From: CAZPKH01 sp964407165
GTDB taxonomy: Bacteria > Bacteroidota > Bacteroidia > Bacteroidales > Muribaculaceae
Reading direction: 5' to 3'
Assembly: GCA_964407165.1 (NCBI GenBank)
Contig: CAYOUJ010000001.1
Location: 62,001-126,000 of the forward strand
DNA: 64,000 nt
In this document: piece by piece, positions 1 to 7,845 of the stretch
How positions within the stretch are numbered: the first letter of the stretch is position 1
Layout: the number at the start of each line of letters is the position of its first letter
Made by a program: the position numbers and the translations under genes
Notes under the pieces: model-generated
Databases searched by the model: none
Seen by the model: the letters and a program-made list of their open reading frames with translations, nothing else
Told to the model about the DNA's origin: nothing

Positions 1-1223
1 TCTGCCGCCTCGCGACGCAACGTGCTCTCGCTTACGCCCTTGTCTTTGGCAAGCTCTGTGTTGAGGTAAAACCACGGGTAGGCAAACCCCGTCACCCACT
101 CCCCGTTGCCGTGCAGAGCCATGAGGTACATGTTGAGCAGCCCCTTGGCTCGGCGCGGAGAGAACTGTCCTGTGGGTATGCGGTGCTTGGCGTCGACGGG
201 GCGGCCGAACTCCTCGGAAGGGATTCCGGCAATGTAAATCAGCGTGTTGCTCAGACCCACTGTGCGATCTATCTCCGTGAGCAGCCTCTCTATCTGCGCG
301 TCAAGTGCGCGATAGGCCGCCTCCTGCTCGGCCAGGATGGTCGACGTCGAGGTACCCCAGGGGTATTCGGCGACGGTGTAGCTGACAGTGAGCATGTCGA
401 CCACACCGACGCGCGGTTGACGGTTAATATAGGCAACGTAGTCACATGCGAGGTCTGTAACTTCTTGGTTGACACGCGCCGATACCTTAAGCTTGGCATA
501 CCGGTCCTGGTCCTTGCGGGGGAAAGCGTAGCGGAAATATGTGGCGCCAGTTCCACCGGTCCAACTGATAGTGTCAAGGCGAGCCGACAGCGGTCGCTTG
601 TAGTTGCGGTCAGTCACTGCCGCAGGAATATCTTTATAAAATGTGGTAGTGCTCCACCGGCCGTCCTTGTCGTTGAGCCAGACGCCCGATCCCCCGGCAT
701 GGCCCGCGCCGACTATGGCGCGCGTGGGTGTCGGGGCGATGGCATAGATATGGCTGCGGCCGTCAGAGGCTACCGCAGCCTCGTCGGCAAGCGTGCTGAC
801 GGTCAGCGCAATAGGAGAGTAGGTCTCATCTGTGAAATTGCCAATAAACGAGGGATCAGTCACCACGGGCTGCAGTCGGCGTGTCTCGCGGTTGTATACA
901 TAGCCCGACGCTATGCCGTTGACATTGGGCGTGGCGCCCGTCAACAGCATTGCCGCTGCCACGTCGCCGCGGGACAGCGCATAGTCGACTGCCGTGATGC
1001 TCACGCCATCGGCGAGGAATCGGCCAAAGCCTTTCTTTGCAGCTGTCGAGGCGTAGGTGGTGACGGCGCTGTGGTCGAGTCCGTCGACAAGTATGCCAAC
1101 CACCAGGCGCGGCACAGGGCGCGAGGGCGTAGTCCCGCTTCCGTAGGCCGACTCGATGCCAAGCGACGTGGCTATCGAGACAGCGGCAATGTATATCAGG
1201 CCTTTGCGCGTTTTCTTCTCCAA
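1..1223 (-). CDS. alkaline-phosphatase-superfamily protein, probably inactive (3'-truncated by the window)
   Basis: The reading frame is open from 1223 down to base 1, so the C-terminus lies outside the window. The best start is a TTG at 1223-1221, giving MEKKTRKGLIYIAAVSIATS, a good signal peptide; no ATG is available. The start lies inside the last codons of the upstream gene (28-bp overlap), which suggests translational coupling. The fold matches periplasmic PafA/NPP-type phosphatases: a VVGILVDGLD strand, TGATPNVNGI, DMLTVSYT, and a C-terminal IPTGQFSP...GLLNMYL block. Key catalytic positions look changed: the nucleophile region PTYTGPGH reads LSRGDVAA, the StDyxGH metal site reads TVAEYPWG, and TADHG reads IAGIPS. 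Only the first Asp (VDG) remains. I infer a pseudoenzyme or binding protein. The family is likely; the loss of activity is inferred from alignment by eye. Confidence 0.8.
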   Translation of the reverse strand, partial: MEKKTRKGLIYIAAVSIATSLGIESAYGSGTTPSRPVPRLVVGILVDGLDHSAVTTYASTAAKKGFGRFLADGVSITAVDYALSRGDVAAAMLLTGATPNVNGIASGYVYNRETRRLQPVVTDPSFIGNFTDETYSPIALTVSTLADEAAVASDGRSHIYAIAPTPTRAIVGAGHAGGSGVWLNDKDGRWSTTTFYKDIPAAVTDRNYKRPLSARLDTISWTGGTGATYFRYAFPRKDQDRYAKLKVSARVNQEVTDLACDYVAYINRQPRVGVVDMLTVSYTVAEYPWGTSTSTILAEQEAAYRALDAQIERLLTEIDRTVGLSNTLIYIAGIPSEEFGRPVDAKHRIPTGQFSPRRAKGLLNMYLMALHGNGEWVTGFAYPWFYLNTELAKDKGVSESTLRREAA

Positions 1224-2371
1224 AGCAGCAAGTAGTTGGCCGAGCGCAGCGCCGAGCAGAGCATAAGCGGGATGAATGCCATGTTGCATCCTTGCACTTC
1301 GGCAATGAATATTATTGTCAAGGCCCCAAGGGCCAGCAAGTTAAGCAAATGATAGAGGGCGAGCCAACCGCATGGCTGACGGCCGATCCACACACCTATA
1401 ACAACCGCGAATGCCACGGGGTTCAGCCATAGGACAACCCAGTTGGGCGATGTCGCGTAATGCGTTGACACAAAGATGAGGAACGTAATCAGACAACCCG
1501 CGAGCCCTTGCAGACTGAACAGTGCGCAATCAACCCAGCGCGTCAATTTGCCACGCTGCTGGTCGCGGTACACGCTGCAGAGTATCAGCAGCAACAGCAC
1601 AATCGCGCACGTCATAGGTGTAGGCATATTAGGGTAGGGATTCATTACTGTGACCATGGGGTCTATTGGCTGCGTGAGTGTCTGCTTTACAAACGGTATC
1701 TGCAACCCCGCCGAGTCCGCTATCGTGCTCATCGCCAGCAACGTCTGCATTTCAATAGGGGAGAACCCCCGCTCGCGCACAGTGATGGGATAGTCGATAC
1801 CGGAGCCGAGAGCCAAGTCTATGCCAAACTGATACCAAGGATAATCCTTGTGATACCGCTTCATCTCCGAGCGAAAGGTAGCGTCAGCAGTGTTTACTTC
1901 CGGCAGACCGACCGGCTCTCCCAAAGCTCGCTCTATATAGTCAAAAGGGCGTGTCGCACAGTTGTCGAGCACGTAGTTGTACCGATATGAGCGGCATTGC
2001 GGGGTGAGTGTGCTGTCAACCAAAGCAATAAGCCGTGCTACCTGCACAGAGTCCATCTCTAAAACCTGCTCGGTGAGCGAGCGGCCCTGCCGCCGATACC
2101 ACTCTGCAAAGGGTGGATAAGGACTCGCTTCGCATAGATAGTCTGTCTCGCCCAACGCGAACCGCCACACAAAGGCGTCCGTCGCGAAGTCAAATACCCC
2201 CCAGTTAATCACCATATCGACGCTGTCGTTCTTAATTCTAAGGGCTGCGTGTCCTTCAAGTTGATATACATCGACTCCCGGCGAGGCCGTTAGCCAACTC
2301 ACCGTAGTCTCTGCCGAGACTGCGATGATTGTCGCGCATAATATATATAATGTGGTGACGAGCCTGCGCAT
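1196..2371 (-). CDS. DUF4105 / Lnb-like lipoprotein N-acyltransferase
   Basis: 391 aa. Signal peptide (residues 1-20), a periplasmic domain of about 230 residues, then about five membrane segments (roughly 250-385). The periplasmic domain has the hallmarks of DUF4105: GHAALRI with His41 and DNCATRP with Cys138, the candidate catalytic pair. In Enterococcus this NlpC/P60-like domain is Lnb, which moves an acyl chain onto the N-terminal Cys of lipoproteins, and Bacteroides homologues have been assigned a similar role. The extra C-terminal membrane block fits an inner-membrane anchor. A TACCTTTG box sits 8 nt before the ATG, so the mRNA may be leaderless. The next gene starts inside this one's 3' end. 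Confidence 0.75.
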   Translation of the reverse strand: MRRLVTTLYILCATIIAVSAETTVSWLTASPGVDVYQLEGHAALRIKNDSVDMVINWGVFDFATDAFVWRFALGETDYLCEASPYPPFAEWYRRQGRSLTEQVLEMDSVQVARLIALVDSTLTPQCRSYRYNYVLDNCATRPFDYIERALGEPVGLPEVNTADATFRSEMKRYHKDYPWYQFGIDLALGSGIDYPITVRERGFSPIEMQTLLAMSTIADSAGLQIPFVKQTLTQPIDPMVTVMNPYPNMPTPMTCAIVLLLLILCSVYRDQQRGKLTRWVDCALFSLQGLAGCLITFLIFVSTHYATSPNWVVLWLNPVAFAVVIGVWIGRQPCGWLALYHLLNLLALGALTIIFIAEVQGCNMAFIPLMLCSALRSANYLLLWRRKRAKA

Positions 2372-2379
2372 ATCGCGTG

Positions 2380-2387
2380 CAAAGGTA
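2380..2387 (-). promoter_or_regulatory. -7 box of the DUF4105 gene
   Basis: On the minus strand this reads TACCTTTG, an exact match to the Bacteroidota -7 consensus TAnnTTTG. It ends 8 nt before the ATG at 2371, so the transcript should have almost no leader. Confidence 0.6.
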
Positions 2388-2393
2388 CGAAAT

Positions 2394-2480
2394 AGTTTTC
2401 AGTTTTTAGTTTTTAGTTTTTAGTTTTTTGCTAACTTTGACCCCCAAAGAACGTTATAAACTATCAACTATAAACTATAA
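2394..2480. repeat. iterated-word array (TTTTTAG and AACTATAA words)
   Basis: Four copies of a 7-bp TTTTTAG word (about 2396-2428) are followed, after a promoter-like box, by three AACTATAA-type words ending right at the GTG start of the HAD gene. It lies between divergent genes. The same words recur in reverse or varied form at 7797-7831, 16391-16420, 31485-31520, 56446-56476 and 63562-63597. Confidence 0.7.
2432..2439 (+). promoter_or_regulatory. -7 box of the HAD phosphatase gene
   Basis: TAACTTTG matches TAnnTTTG and lies about 40 bp upstream of the GTG start at 2481, between two word arrays. Confidence 0.5.
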
Positions 2481-3113
2481 GTGATACGGAATATCCTCTT
2501 CGACATGGGTGGCGTAATCTTCCGCCAGGACACCGCCGAGGCTGCCCGACGATTCAAGGCCCTCGGCATCGACCCCGCCGACTATGTGGGTGAATACGGC
2601 CAGCGTGGCCTCTTTTTGGACCTCGAGTCGGGGCGCATCGACTGCAAAACCTTCTGCCGACTCCTTGCCCAAGCCGCCGGACGTGAGCAAGCAAGCCATG
2701 AGGTGGCTCTGGACTGCTGGCTCGGCTTTGTCATCGATGTACCCACCGACCGCCTGCACGCATTGCTGCGCCTGCACGAGAAGGGTTACCGCCTCGGCCT
2801 GCTGAGCAACACCAACCCTTTCATTATGGAGTATATGGACAGCCCCCGCTTCGGCGCAGACGGCCGGCCCATCTCCGACTACTTCGACTCCCTCCACCTC
2901 AGCTACCGCATGGGCATCTGCAAGCCATCGCCTGAAATCTTCCGCCGTGCCCTCTACGCCGACGGCTTCTCGGCCGACGAGACCCTCTTCATCGACGACA
3001 GCGAAGCCAACACCGCCGCTGCCGCCACCCTCGGCATCCACACTCTCCACATCCCTCAAAACACACCCTGGATACAACCCCTGGCCTCCCTCCTGAGTTT
3101 AGATTTCGTCTAA
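2481..3113 (+). CDS. HAD-family hydrolase (subfamily IA, phosphatase-like)
   Basis: 210 aa, starting at GTG 2481; the coding region begins directly with the catalytic strand IRNILFDMGGVI. HAD motifs are in order: motif I FDMGG with nucleophile Asp8 (the second Asp is replaced by Gly, as in the DxGG variant of subfamily IA), motif II LGLLSNTNP, motif III GICKPSPEIF (Lys) and motif IV FIDDSEAN. The cap domain lies between motifs I and II. A soluble phosphatase on a small phosphorylated metabolite is the safest call; the substrate cannot be told. Its 3' end overlaps the convergent gene at 3099-3731 by 15 bp. Confidence 0.85.
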   Translation: MIRNILFDMGGVIFRQDTAEAARRFKALGIDPADYVGEYGQRGLFLDLESGRIDCKTFCRLLAQAAGREQASHEVALDCWLGFVIDVPTDRLHALLRLHEKGYRLGLLSNTNPFIMEYMDSPRFGADGRPISDYFDSLHLSYRMGICKPSPEIFRRALYADGFSADETLFIDDSEANTAAAATLGIHTLHIPQNTPWIQPLASLLSLDFV

Positions 3114-3731
3114 CAGCGAGTTTGAGTGCTTGTCATACAACGTCTTATCGATATAGGTCAGATACAGATAACCTTGTTTCGTAAGCTGGAGTCGGCATAT
3201 AGTTTTCCCGTCGCAGTAAATATATGAATTTTCCTCCTTCGACTCCTCCGGCTGGAAATACGCTGAATATTTGTCTAACAACGAACTGACAAGCGCATCC
3301 AGATATTCCTTGTCCGGTCGCTTTAGGGGCGTAGTGGGATAGTAATATTCTACAAAACGTCCGTTTGGTGTCATCACACAACGCCGGTCATTTTCCGACA
3401 GTGCCATCTCTATCATATACAGCGTCTTGTCTTGAAACGAGAACGTCACCTTCCAATTCTCGCCGGCAAAGTTCAACAACTTGAAAGGTTTTATGAAAAT
3501 GTCACCTTTGAGCGGATCATCGTTATATTCATTCTCGATCGTGTGCTTGCCGCTCACAAACAGATCCTTCTCCCATTTGTTGGTATATTCTCCCTTAAGC
3601 TTTTTGCAAAATTTGTTGACATGCTTATAATTGGATTCCCCTAACGTGAAATCCCAAAACCGCGTCTGAATTTGGGCGAACGCTCCTATTGTAATCAGGA
3701 AGGTGAATAATGTACATATAAATTTTTTCAT
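3099..3731 (-). CDS. hypothetical exported protein
   Basis: 210 aa with a clear signal peptide (MKKFICTLFTFLITIGAFAQ), so probably periplasmic or outer-membrane associated. I do not recognise the family. The mature part is rich in Lys, Tyr and Asn and looks like a small mixed alpha/beta domain. Its base composition is clearly more AT-rich than the GC-rich genes on both sides, which suggests recent acquisition. The last 15 bp overlap the convergent HAD gene. Confidence 0.75.
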   Translation of the reverse strand: MKKFICTLFTFLITIGAFAQIQTRFWDFTLGESNYKHVNKFCKKLKGEYTNKWEKDLFVSGKHTIENEYNDDPLKGDIFIKPFKLLNFAGENWKVTFSFQDKTLYMIEMALSENDRRCVMTPNGRFVEYYYPTTPLKRPDKEYLDALVSSLLDKYSAYFQPEESKEENSYIYCDGKTICRLQLTKQGYLYLTYIDKTLYDKHSNSLLDEI

Positions 3732-3805
3732 GCCTTAAGGTGTTTAACGGTTTAATTTACAAATGTGTAGTCTTCGCAAACAAAAGCGGCGCTGTGGCCG
3801 CTGGG

Positions 3806-3879
3806 TGATCCGAGGGGGGCTCGAACCCCCGACCATCTGCTTAGAAGGCAGATGCTCTATCCAACTGAGCTATCGGACC
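3806..3879 (-). tRNA. tRNA-Arg (anticodon UCU)
   Basis: Read on the minus strand from 3879 to 3806. The acceptor stem GGTCCGA pairs with TCGGATC (one G-U), the D-arm has AGCTCAGTTGG, and the anticodon stem TCTGC/GCAGA encloses loop CTTCTAA, giving anticodon TCT. The T-arm contains GGTTCGAGCC. The discriminator base is A and it is followed by CCC, so CCA is not encoded. Confidence 0.95.
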
Positions 3880-3881
3880 TG

Positions 3882-3935
3882 CTAAATGCATAATGCACAG
3901 TGCATAATGCATAATTTTTATTCCCAATTACCAAA
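3882..3935. repeat. TGCATAATGCAC word array downstream of tRNA-Arg
   Basis: Several imperfect copies of the word TGCATAA/TGCACAG lie in the gap between tRNA-Arg and dapA. The same word family forms long inverted repeats at 24415-24487, 28534-28617 and 38403-38486 and is present at 61262-61290. Here it is a direct array without a clear hairpin. Confidence 0.6.
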
Positions 3936-3992
3936 TCCCAATTCTCAATTTCGAGCGCAAATTTACGAATTTTTTTTGAAGGTGGTAGCGAG

Positions 3993-4880
3993 TCAGGATA
4001 GATTTTTGAGAACCTGGCTGATGCGGCGGAGGGTGTCGAGGCGGGTGGGAACGAGGGGAAGGCGGAGCTCGTTTTCGATGAAGCCCATGGCGTTGAGCAG
4101 GCATTTGACACCGGCGGGGTTGCCATCGACGAAAAGCAGGTTGTAGAGCTCAGTAAAGCGATGGTGTATGGCAAGAGCGTTTGAGTAGTCGCCGGCGAGA
4201 GCAAGGCGCACCATCTTTGAGAACTCTCGGGGGAAAGCGTTGCCGATGACGCTTATGACGCCGACGGCGCCAAGGGTGAGTAGGGGATAGGTCATTGCGT
4301 CGTCGCCGGAGATGACGTGGAAGTCGACGGGCTTGCGCTTGATTATCTCGTCCATCTGAGCGATGTTGCCGGAGGCTTCCTTGATGCCCACAATCTTGCC
4401 GGGGAACTCGCGGGCGAGGCGGAGGGTGGTGTCAGCGGCCATGTTGACGCCGGTGCGTCCGGGTACATTATAGAGCACGATGGGCACTGGACATGCCTCT
4501 GCGATGGCGGCATAGTGCTGGTAGATGCCTTCCTGTGAGGGCTTGTTGTAGAAGGGGACTACGGACAGTATAGCGCTGAAGGGGCGAAGGTTGATGGATT
4601 TGATTTCGTCGATGACGGCTTGGGTAGAGTTGCCGCCGCAGCCGAGGATGAGGGGGACGCGACCGGCCACGCGCTCGGCCACGAAGTTGCGGACGCGTGA
4701 GCGTTCGTCAGAGGTGAGGGTCGGGGTCTCTGCTGTAGTGCCGAGGACTACAAGGAAGTCTACACCGCCACCTATCTGATGCTCGATGAGGCGCGCAAGT
4801 GCGTCAAAGTCTATGGTCTTGTCGTGGCAGAAAGGCGTAATCAGGGCGACGCCCATGCCGTTGAGGTTGATGCGTGGCAT
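3993..4880 (-). CDS. dapA: 4-hydroxy-tetrahydrodipicolinate synthase
   Basis: 295 aa, full length for the family. It condenses pyruvate with aspartate semialdehyde in the lysine/diaminopimelate pathway. The TIM-barrel landmarks are visible: GTTAET (residues 47-52), YNKP (111-114), YNVPGRTG with Tyr137, and the Schiff-base Lys167 in GIKEASG, followed by GDDA. A TAACTTTG promoter box lies about 25 bp upstream of the ATG. It appears to be a single-gene transcript. Confidence 0.96.
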   Translation of the reverse strand: MPRINLNGMGVALITPFCHDKTIDFDALARLIEHQIGGGVDFLVVLGTTAETPTLTSDERSRVRNFVAERVAGRVPLILGCGGNSTQAVIDEIKSINLRPFSAILSVVPFYNKPSQEGIYQHYAAIAEACPVPIVLYNVPGRTGVNMAADTTLRLAREFPGKIVGIKEASGNIAQMDEIIKRKPVDFHVISGDDAMTYPLLTLGAVGVISVIGNAFPREFSKMVRLALAGDYSNALAIHHRFTELYNLLFVDGNPAGVKCLLNAMGFIENELRLPLVPTRLDTLRRISQVLKNLS

Positions 4881-4905
4881 AAAGTGAGGGGTATATTCGC
4901 AGGTA

Positions 4906-4913
4906 CAAAGTTA
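4906..4913 (-). promoter_or_regulatory. -7 box of dapA
   Basis: On the minus strand this reads TAACTTTG, a consensus -7 box. It ends 25 nt before the dapA start codon. Confidence 0.55.
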
Positions 4914-5051
4914 GTGATAATTGGTGAATGCCCAAAATTTGCATACACGAATTTTACAAATTTAACGTATTATTCGGTGGGAATTTTGTCAGAGGGGAAC
5001 AATGACGGCTCGGGGTTGTTATAATGTAAAAGGGAATAAAATTGATGTGTT

Positions 5052-5372
5052 ATGAAAGACTTTAATCAACAGATACAAGATGTAAAGCCTACGTTGGTAG
5101 ACTTCTACGCCGCTTGGTGCGGTCCCTGCAAGATGCAGAGCCCGATCATCGACGAGGTAAAGAAGACCCTCGGCGAGGAGGCAAACGTGATGAAGGTTGA
5201 CGTCGACAAAGATGCCGAGCTAGCGGCGCGCTACAACGTCCGGTCGATACCGACGTTGATAGTGTTCAAGCGCGGCGAGGCCGTTTGGCGCGGCTACGGC
5301 GTGCACACGGCCGAGGCGCTTGTGGAGCGTGTCCGTGAGTATGTCGGCGAGCGCCAGCCCCACACCGTATAA
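5052..5372 (+). CDS. trxA: thioredoxin
   Basis: 106 aa cytoplasmic disulfide reductase. The active site WCGPC is at residues 22-26, the strand VDFYAAWC precedes it, and the cis-proline is in RSIPTL. No signal peptide. Normal length for thioredoxin. Convergent with the patatin gene; the two are separated by a perfect 17-bp stem. Confidence 0.95.
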   Translation: MKDFNQQIQDVKPTLVDFYAAWCGPCKMQSPIIDEVKKTLGEEANVMKVDVDKDAELAARYNVRSIPTLIVFKRGEAVWRGYGVHTAEALVERVREYVGERQPHTV

Positions 5373-5398
5373 CAGCTAACTACAAACTACAAACTACA

Positions 5399-5446
5399 AA
5401 CTACGAGCTACGAACCATCTTTCGGGAAAGTTCGTAGCTCGTAGTT
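5399..5446. terminator. bidirectional terminator-like hairpin (CTACGAACTACGAGC words)
   Basis: Arms 5399-5415 and 5430-5446 are perfect 17-bp inverted repeats around a 14-nt loop holding CTTTCGGGAAAG. Further direct copies of the word extend both arms from 5379 to 5460. It lies between convergent trxA and the patatin gene, the position of a shared terminator. The same word family forms a 21-bp stem at 47630-47700. Confidence 0.75.
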
Positions 5447-5458
5447 CGTAGCTCGTAG

Positions 5459-7723
5459 TTAAAAGTCGGGGGCCGTGATGGGTAGTCCGAGGGAGATGCC
5501 GGCGTTCCAGTGGCGGCCGGAGGTGGTGCGGTAGGTGCCGTATGCCTGCAAAGTGCCGAAAGGCAAATGCAATGCTATAGAGAACTGTCCGAGAAACTCG
5601 ACAGAGGGAAAGGCTGACGAGTAGCAGGCCGTTCCCTCGGATGTCTCGTCAATAGTCTTTATGGGCATGTAGAGGTATCCGTCAAGGCGCAGTTGCAATG
5701 TGCTCACCGGCGTCCATACCGGGTGAATCGAGGGTGCGATCCAGGCGTTTGAGCGCATGTCGTGGTCAAAAAGGTATCGCGAAGAGGGGAGAGGGGCAAA
5801 CGGCTTTGCCACTGCTATGGCTGCGCGGTAGTCGGCCAGGAGAGGAAGAGAAGAATAATGCCCGTCGAGGCCGATGCCCACGGAAAATTTGCGTGCCAAG
5901 GTGAAGTAATGGCTCAGAGCGGCGTCGACCGTGAAGTATGAGGTGTGGTGTGATATCGGCGCCGATGTGAGCCGCCGGTTGCCGAAGGAATATGCAGCGG
6001 TCAGCTTCACTGATGAGCCTGCACGTGGTATAAGCGGATCGGAGAGCGTGGAGAGGGAGTAAGTGAGTGCTGCTTTGCCAAGGTTCTGTATATAATGTGC
6101 CTTCAGGTCGGCGTCGTCAGCGCCTATGGCGTGGAAGCCGTTGGAGAGATGGCCCCAGCCAATGCAGGCAACGATGGTGCCATGCTCACCCGCAGCCATC
6201 TCGTAGGCCCCCTTGGCGTAGAGCTGCGTGTAATGCAAGAAGGCCGGTTCTGAGAAGTCGTAGAACGCATGTGCTGTCTCAAACTCGTTGGTGCGCATGA
6301 CGGCAGCGGTTAGGACGGCCCTCGATGGGACGGGCGTGGGTAAGTTCATGGCGGATCGGGCCAGGAATGCCTGATAACATTGTCCTGCCCAACCCTCGAC
6401 TGTGACGCCGGGACGAAGAAGGGCAAACGGGTCGTAGCTCGCCGAGATGTAGAGCATGCTCGATGCGGCGGAGGTCAGGTAGCCGCCGAAGGCGAGGCGG
6501 AAGTCCTTGTCGACATCGGCGTCAAGCAATAGGGTAGAGGCTTCGGTTGAGTCGTTGAGCAATATATGCGGCACAAGGTTACGGAGGCGCCCTGTAGAGG
6601 CCACACGATAAAATCCGCGCTGCACGGCGTCCATGTCAAACCACTGCCTCATTGAGCCAAACAGATACCTTATATAATCGGCCTTTGGTTGAGACGTGCC
6701 CCGGATCTCGATGTCGGAGAAGGTTACCTTGGGAGTGTTTGCCGCGAACTGCCGCCGGGCCTCCTCAACTTGCTCCTTGGGTCTCCGCCAGGGAATGACG
6801 GCCTTGATTGAGTCCATGTCTTCGATGGCACGCTTATACCCGATAGCGTAAATCGAATCTGCGGCGCCCCAGTCAAGCAGCCCGAAACGGGTGAGGTTGA
6901 AGCGCACATTAACGCCTATCGAGTCAGGGAATGGATAGGGCGCATCGTTTACTATCATATCCTCCATCTGCGTTATCAACCCGTTGAGACCCGGACGAGT
7001 GTTTGGTGCCGACACATTGACACCGATCAACCGCTGAGGCGAGAAGTCTTGCATCATCACATCCACGGGATACACGTCATACAGGCCGCCGTCATAAAGC
7101 AAAGCCCCGTTCACCTTGATAGGCTGGAATACGAACGGGAAACTCATAGAGGCCCGCACGGCCTCGGAGAGCTGCCCGTGACTGAACACCACCGAGCGGT
7201 GGTTGAATATATCTGAGGCAACAGTGCGCAGAGGCACCATCAACCGGTTAAAGTCGCCGCGACACTGAAGAGTAAAGGGGGCGTAGAGCTTCAGAAACGC
7301 GAAACTCATCGGCAATGGGTTGATAAGGCGCGTGGGTAGAGCCGTTTCGATGGCGTCAGAGTCGGCGGGATTGATGTTGAGTCCGACCCACTGCGCCGTA
7401 GGCCTGGGAGAGACGAAGCTGAATGTGTACTCCCCCGGCATCTGCCCCGATGACCAGCGGGCGAAGCTGCTGCTGTGTATCAGTTGCATCATCTGTGCCG
7501 GCGACAGTCCGCAGGCGTAAAGCGAACTCACAATCGAGCCCATTGATGTGCCAACGACACAGTCGATAGGTATATCATTGTCTTCGAGGGCCTGTATAAA
7601 CCCTATTTCGGCAATTCCCTTGGCCCCTCCGCCGGAGAGCACCAGGCCCACACGCGGGTCTTCGGCATGCAGCAAGAGCGGCAGCAGGGCGAGCAGAGCA
7701 ATCAAACGTTTCATAAATAACAC
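5459..7723 (-). CDS. patatin-like phospholipase with C-terminal beta-barrel
   Basis: 754 aa. Signal peptide (about residues 4-20; Met4 is an equally good start), then a patatin domain: GGGAKG oxyanion motif (31-36), nucleophile Ser60 in GTSMG, and catalytic Asp211 in DGG. A POTRA-like linker follows (about 330-400) and then a C-terminal region of alternating aromatic strands ending in GISLGLPITAPDF, typical of an outer-membrane barrel. This is the architecture of PlpD/BamA-type surface patatins. It likely hydrolyses lipid ester bonds at the cell envelope; secretion or anchoring is inferred. Confidence 0.9.
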   Translation of the reverse strand: MLFMKRLIALLALLPLLLHAEDPRVGLVLSGGGAKGIAEIGFIQALEDNDIPIDCVVGTSMGSIVSSLYACGLSPAQMMQLIHSSSFARWSSGQMPGEYTFSFVSPRPTAQWVGLNINPADSDAIETALPTRLINPLPMSFAFLKLYAPFTLQCRGDFNRLMVPLRTVASDIFNHRSVVFSHGQLSEAVRASMSFPFVFQPIKVNGALLYDGGLYDVYPVDVMMQDFSPQRLIGVNVSAPNTRPGLNGLITQMEDMIVNDAPYPFPDSIGVNVRFNLTRFGLLDWGAADSIYAIGYKRAIEDMDSIKAVIPWRRPKEQVEEARRQFAANTPKVTFSDIEIRGTSQPKADYIRYLFGSMRQWFDMDAVQRGFYRVASTGRLRNLVPHILLNDSTEASTLLLDADVDKDFRLAFGGYLTSAASSMLYISASYDPFALLRPGVTVEGWAGQCYQAFLARSAMNLPTPVPSRAVLTAAVMRTNEFETAHAFYDFSEPAFLHYTQLYAKGAYEMAAGEHGTIVACIGWGHLSNGFHAIGADDADLKAHYIQNLGKAALTYSLSTLSDPLIPRAGSSVKLTAAYSFGNRRLTSAPISHHTSYFTVDAALSHYFTLARKFSVGIGLDGHYSSLPLLADYRAAIAVAKPFAPLPSSRYLFDHDMRSNAWIAPSIHPVWTPVSTLQLRLDGYLYMPIKTIDETSEGTACYSSAFPSVEFLGQFSIALHLPFGTLQAYGTYRTTSGRHWNAGISLGLPITAPDF

Positions 7724-7796
7724 AGTTGGATACGTTTATACATAAATAACAAAGGCACGCGTTAATATGTTTTCTGTTTCAGCTGTTGGCATTTTA

Positions 7797-7831
7797 CTAA
7801 AAACTAAAAACTGAAAACTAAAAACTATTTC
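7797..7831. repeat. AAAAACT word array before the CPBP gene
   Basis: About five copies of ACTAAAA/ACTGAAA words run up to the promoter box of the CPBP gene. It is the complementary word of the TTTTTAG array at 2396-2428. Confidence 0.6.
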
Positions 7832-7832
7832 G

Positions 7833-7840
7833 TAACTTTG
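7833..7840 (+). promoter_or_regulatory. -7 box of the CPBP protease gene
   Basis: TAACTTTG lies only 5 nt before the ATG at 7846, so transcription should start at or next to the start codon (leaderless mRNA). Confidence 0.6.
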
Positions 7841-7845
7841 CCGCC

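Noticed and set aside
111..1235. Open frame of 374 codons on the plus strand
   Set aside because: It is the antisense of the phosphatase-family gene on the minus strand, which has clear family motifs; the plus-strand translation has none.
5399..5446. Insertion-sequence ends in the inverted repeat after trxA
   Set aside because: No internal gene, no target duplication; it consists of the same tandem word on both sides and fits a terminator better.
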